A program made the position numbers and the translations under genes. Of a DNA stretch of 6,245 nt, positions 4,991 to 6,245 are shown piece by piece. The stretch is from contig NJDN01000035.1 of the NCBI GenBank assembly GCA_002254395.1, positions 1-6,245 on the forward strand, written 5' to 3'. Every line of letters begins with the position of its first letter. Position 1 is the stretch's first letter. The notes below the pieces were generated by a model, which worked only from the letters and a program-made list of their open reading frames with translations, ran no database searches and was not told the origin of the DNA. The stretch is from Candidatus Pacearchaeota archaeon ex4484_71. GTDB taxonomy: Archaea; Nanobdellota; Nanobdellia; Pacearchaeales; GW2011-AR1.

Positions 4991-5393
4991 AAAGGCAATT
5001 TCTGGCAAAGAAATGACTATAAAGGTAATAATTGAAAACAATAACAAGTATGAATCTCTTTATTCTATAATTCCAAAAGATTACGAAGAGTGGGCTACCT
5101 TAAAGTCTATTAGCGGAGATATTGTAAGAATAGCTCCAGGAGAAGCAACTGAAGTGCTCTTGACCTTTGATATCAACAGGAAAATGTCTGGAGATAAAAT
5201 CTTCAATTTAGATATAGTATCGGATGAAGGAGAAGTCGTTAAGAGTCAACCTATAGGTGTATTTGTGGAAGAATCTAGGACAAAGGTTGTGGATTTCATA
5301 AAGGCGAATTGGAAGCTTGGAGGAATTATCCTATTAAACCTTATACTTATAATAGCAATAATTGTTGTTGCTGCAAGAATTTATCGAAAATAA
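4980..5393 (+). CDS. C-terminal part of the surface glycoprotein with membrane anchor
   Basis: In isolation this ORF would begin at a TTG with no ribosome-binding site, inside the previous gene; it is more likely the continuation of that gene after a one-base frameshift. Its frame is open from 4917 and reads VQDCHIVVPPSISAELES before the TTG, supplying a cysteine that could pair with C292 of the front part. Residues 10-97 (counted from the TTG) form a further beta-rich domain (MTIKVIIENNNKYESLY, then APGEATEVLLTFDI), again CARDB/NPCBM-like in pattern. Residues 113-133 are one hydrophobic helix (GIILLNLILIIAIIVVA) followed by the basic end ARIYRK, the layout of a C-terminal anchor or sorting signal. 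I see no PGF or PEF motif before the helix. The archaeosortase gene starts 34 bases later. Confidence 0.72.
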   Translation: MESEKAISGKEMTIKVIIENNNKYESLYSIIPKDYEEWATLKSISGDIVRIAPGEATEVLLTFDINRKMSGDKIFNLDIVSDEGEVVKSQPIGVFVEESRTKVVDFIKANWKLGGIILLNLILIIAIIVVAARIYRK

Positions 5394-5397
5394 ATAA

Positions 5398-5406
5398 ATT
5401 CTTAAA
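5398..5406 (+). promoter_or_regulatory. Possible weak TATA box of the archaeosortase gene
   Basis: TTCTTAAAG is centred 26 bases before the ATG at 5428, the spacing expected for a leaderless message, but it matches the box A consensus poorly. The gene may instead be read through from the surface-protein gene, only 34 bases upstream. Confidence 0.25.
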
Positions 5407-5427
5407 GAGTATTGCCCAACATCTTTT

Positions 5428-5967
5428 ATGAGGAATAAATATTCAAGTATCTTTTGGAGATATCTTATCCTAGTTTTAATTGCACTGCCGGGATTTAGTA
5501 TTTTTTACCTTGTTTTTCTCCCACTTACAATCCATCCAGTGTCTTGGGTATTGGGCTTGTTTTATCCGGTTTCTATATTAAAGAATATAGTTTTTGTAAA
5601 TAGCTTTCCAATAGAAATTATCGGAGCATGCATAGCAGGGTCTGCATATTATCTCCTTCTTATCCTAAATTTAACAATTCCAGACATACCTGTCCTTAAA
5701 AGAATAAAGATGATTTTCTTATCGTTTGCAGCATTTTTCGTAATCAATTTCATAAGGATAATAACATTAAGCATAATGTATGTGGAAGAATCTCAAGCAT
5801 TCGAACTAACCCACAAGCTATTTTGGTATCTTGGAAGCACTTTGTTTGTCCTTGCAATTTGGTTTTTAGAAGTGAGGTTGTTCAGAATAAGAGGGGTTCC
5901 GATAAAAGACGATTTGAAATATATCTATAGAAGATCAAGTTTCAGAAAAACAAATCGTAAAAACTAA
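5428..5967 (+). CDS. Exosortase/archaeosortase family membrane protease-transpeptidase
   Basis: A 179-residue membrane protein with about five hydrophobic segments (roughly 10-33, 36-58, 62-85, 93-118, 132-150) and a basic tail. The three conserved residues of the exosortase/archaeosortase family are recognisable: C68 in IEIIGACIAGSAYY, R110 in VINFIRIITL and H129 in ELTHKLFWYLG. Family members cut C-terminal tripartite signals (short motif, transmembrane helix, basic tail) of exported proteins outside the membrane and are thought to attach them to a lipid; archaeosortase A does this for haloarchaeal S-layer glycoprotein. The length is near the short end for the family. It lies 34 bases downstream of an anchored surface protein, a likely substrate or co-regulated partner. 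The subfamily cannot be assigned by eye. Its stop overlaps the convergent gene by four bases. Confidence 0.85.
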   Translation: MRNKYSSIFWRYLILVLIALPGFSIFYLVFLPLTIHPVSWVLGLFYPVSILKNIVFVNSFPIEIIGACIAGSAYYLLLILNLTIPDIPVLKRIKMIFLSFAAFFVINFIRIITLSIMYVEESQAFELTHKLFWYLGSTLFVLAIWFLEVRLFRIRGVPIKDDLKYIYRRSSFRKTNRKN

Positions 5968-6245
5968 TTATTAAAAAATTGCTGACCGTATCGAACATAC
6001 ATCTCAACCATTAGTTTTTCTGTGACTGGGAGAATCTCACATTCATCGTCGTTACCTTTTATAACGATTTCATAACAGTCATTCCCAATCTTTTTTATCG
6101 CAGTTTCATTTCCGTATGTGAAATAAAAATAATTATATCTCCCCTCACTATCACAACTAGCATTTCTGTCATAAATTAATGCTTCTCCGGTTTTCGCAAA
6201 AAGCCTAGCTAAATTTTGTATGGCAATCATCCCATAGCCCTCGCA
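5964..6245 (-). CDS. Unrecognised cysteine-containing protein, 3' part (start beyond window)
   Basis: The frame is open to the window edge, so the 5' end is not seen; at least 93 residues are present, beginning CEGYGMIAIQ. An ATG at 6230 exists but the frame continues upstream of it without a stop, so I treat the gene as partial. The visible part reads LARLFAKTGEALIYDRNASC, then an aromatic stretch YNYFYFTYGNET, a strand-like CYEIVIKGNDDECEILPVTE and the end VEMYVRYGQQFFNN. Four cysteines and two N-x-S/T sequons (NAS, NET) would suit an exported, disulfide-bonded protein such as a surface or pilus-related protein, but no family is recognised. It is convergent with the archaeosortase gene, and the stops overlap by four bases. 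Confidence 0.7.
   Translation of the reverse strand, partial: CEGYGMIAIQNLARLFAKTGEALIYDRNASCDSEGRYNYFYFTYGNETAIKKIGNDCYEIVIKGNDDECEILPVTEKLMVEMYVRYGQQFFNN

Noticed and set aside
1..6245. CRISPR arrays, insertion sequences, integrase/att sites or other mobile elements
   Set aside because: No regularly spaced repeats, transposase-like ORFs or long terminal inverted repeats were seen on reading both strands.

Overview
The window is an AT-rich piece of an archaeal chromosome. The archaeal evidence is direct: an Spt5 of archaeal size, ribosomal proteins L11 and L37Ae, RNA polymerase subunit P (Rpb12), prefoldin beta, a SepF-type division gene, a Dph2-type diphthamide enzyme and an archaeosortase, preceded by TATA boxes of the form CTTTATAAA about 25 bases before starts. 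The small proteins, tight packing and combination of genes suggest a DPANN lineage of the Pacearchaeota/Woesearchaeota kind; that placement is inference.

Bases 1-2321 form an information-processing block read left to right. It starts with the tail of an unseen gene and an unrecognised 107-residue protein. A TATA box, a short leader carrying a repeat/hairpin, spt5 and rpl11 (overlapping by one base) follow. A second promoter drives tRNA-Pro(UGG), and 14 bases after the tRNA comes rpl37ae, then rpoP and the prefoldin beta gene with only 1-2 bases between genes. The last three mRNAs may therefore be released from a tRNA-headed transcript by tRNA processing.

Bases 2322-2697 contain no intact large ORF. 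They hold a broken sepF: its N-terminal part and its C-terminal end are recognisable in different frames, and the middle of the domain is absent. Bases 2698-3357 encode a compact Dph2-like protein lacking the usual first domain. Its 3' end overlaps a convergent gene for a small multi-pass membrane protein (3323-3715, minus strand).

Bases 3716-3835 are a divergent promoter region. To its right lies a large secreted, probably N-glycosylated, S-layer-like protein with a C-terminal membrane anchor, split into two ORFs (3836-4990 and 4980-5393) by an apparent single-base frameshift. An exosortase/archaeosortase-family enzyme (5428-5967) follows and is a plausible processing partner for such surface proteins. 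The window ends in the 3' part of an unrecognised cysteine-containing protein on the minus strand (5964-6245), overlapping the archaeosortase stop by four bases.

The points most worth checking are the sepF deletion and surface-protein frameshift (real decay or assembly error), the shortened Dph2, the archaeosortase/surface-protein pair without a familiar sorting motif, and the repeat at the predicted spt5 transcription start.
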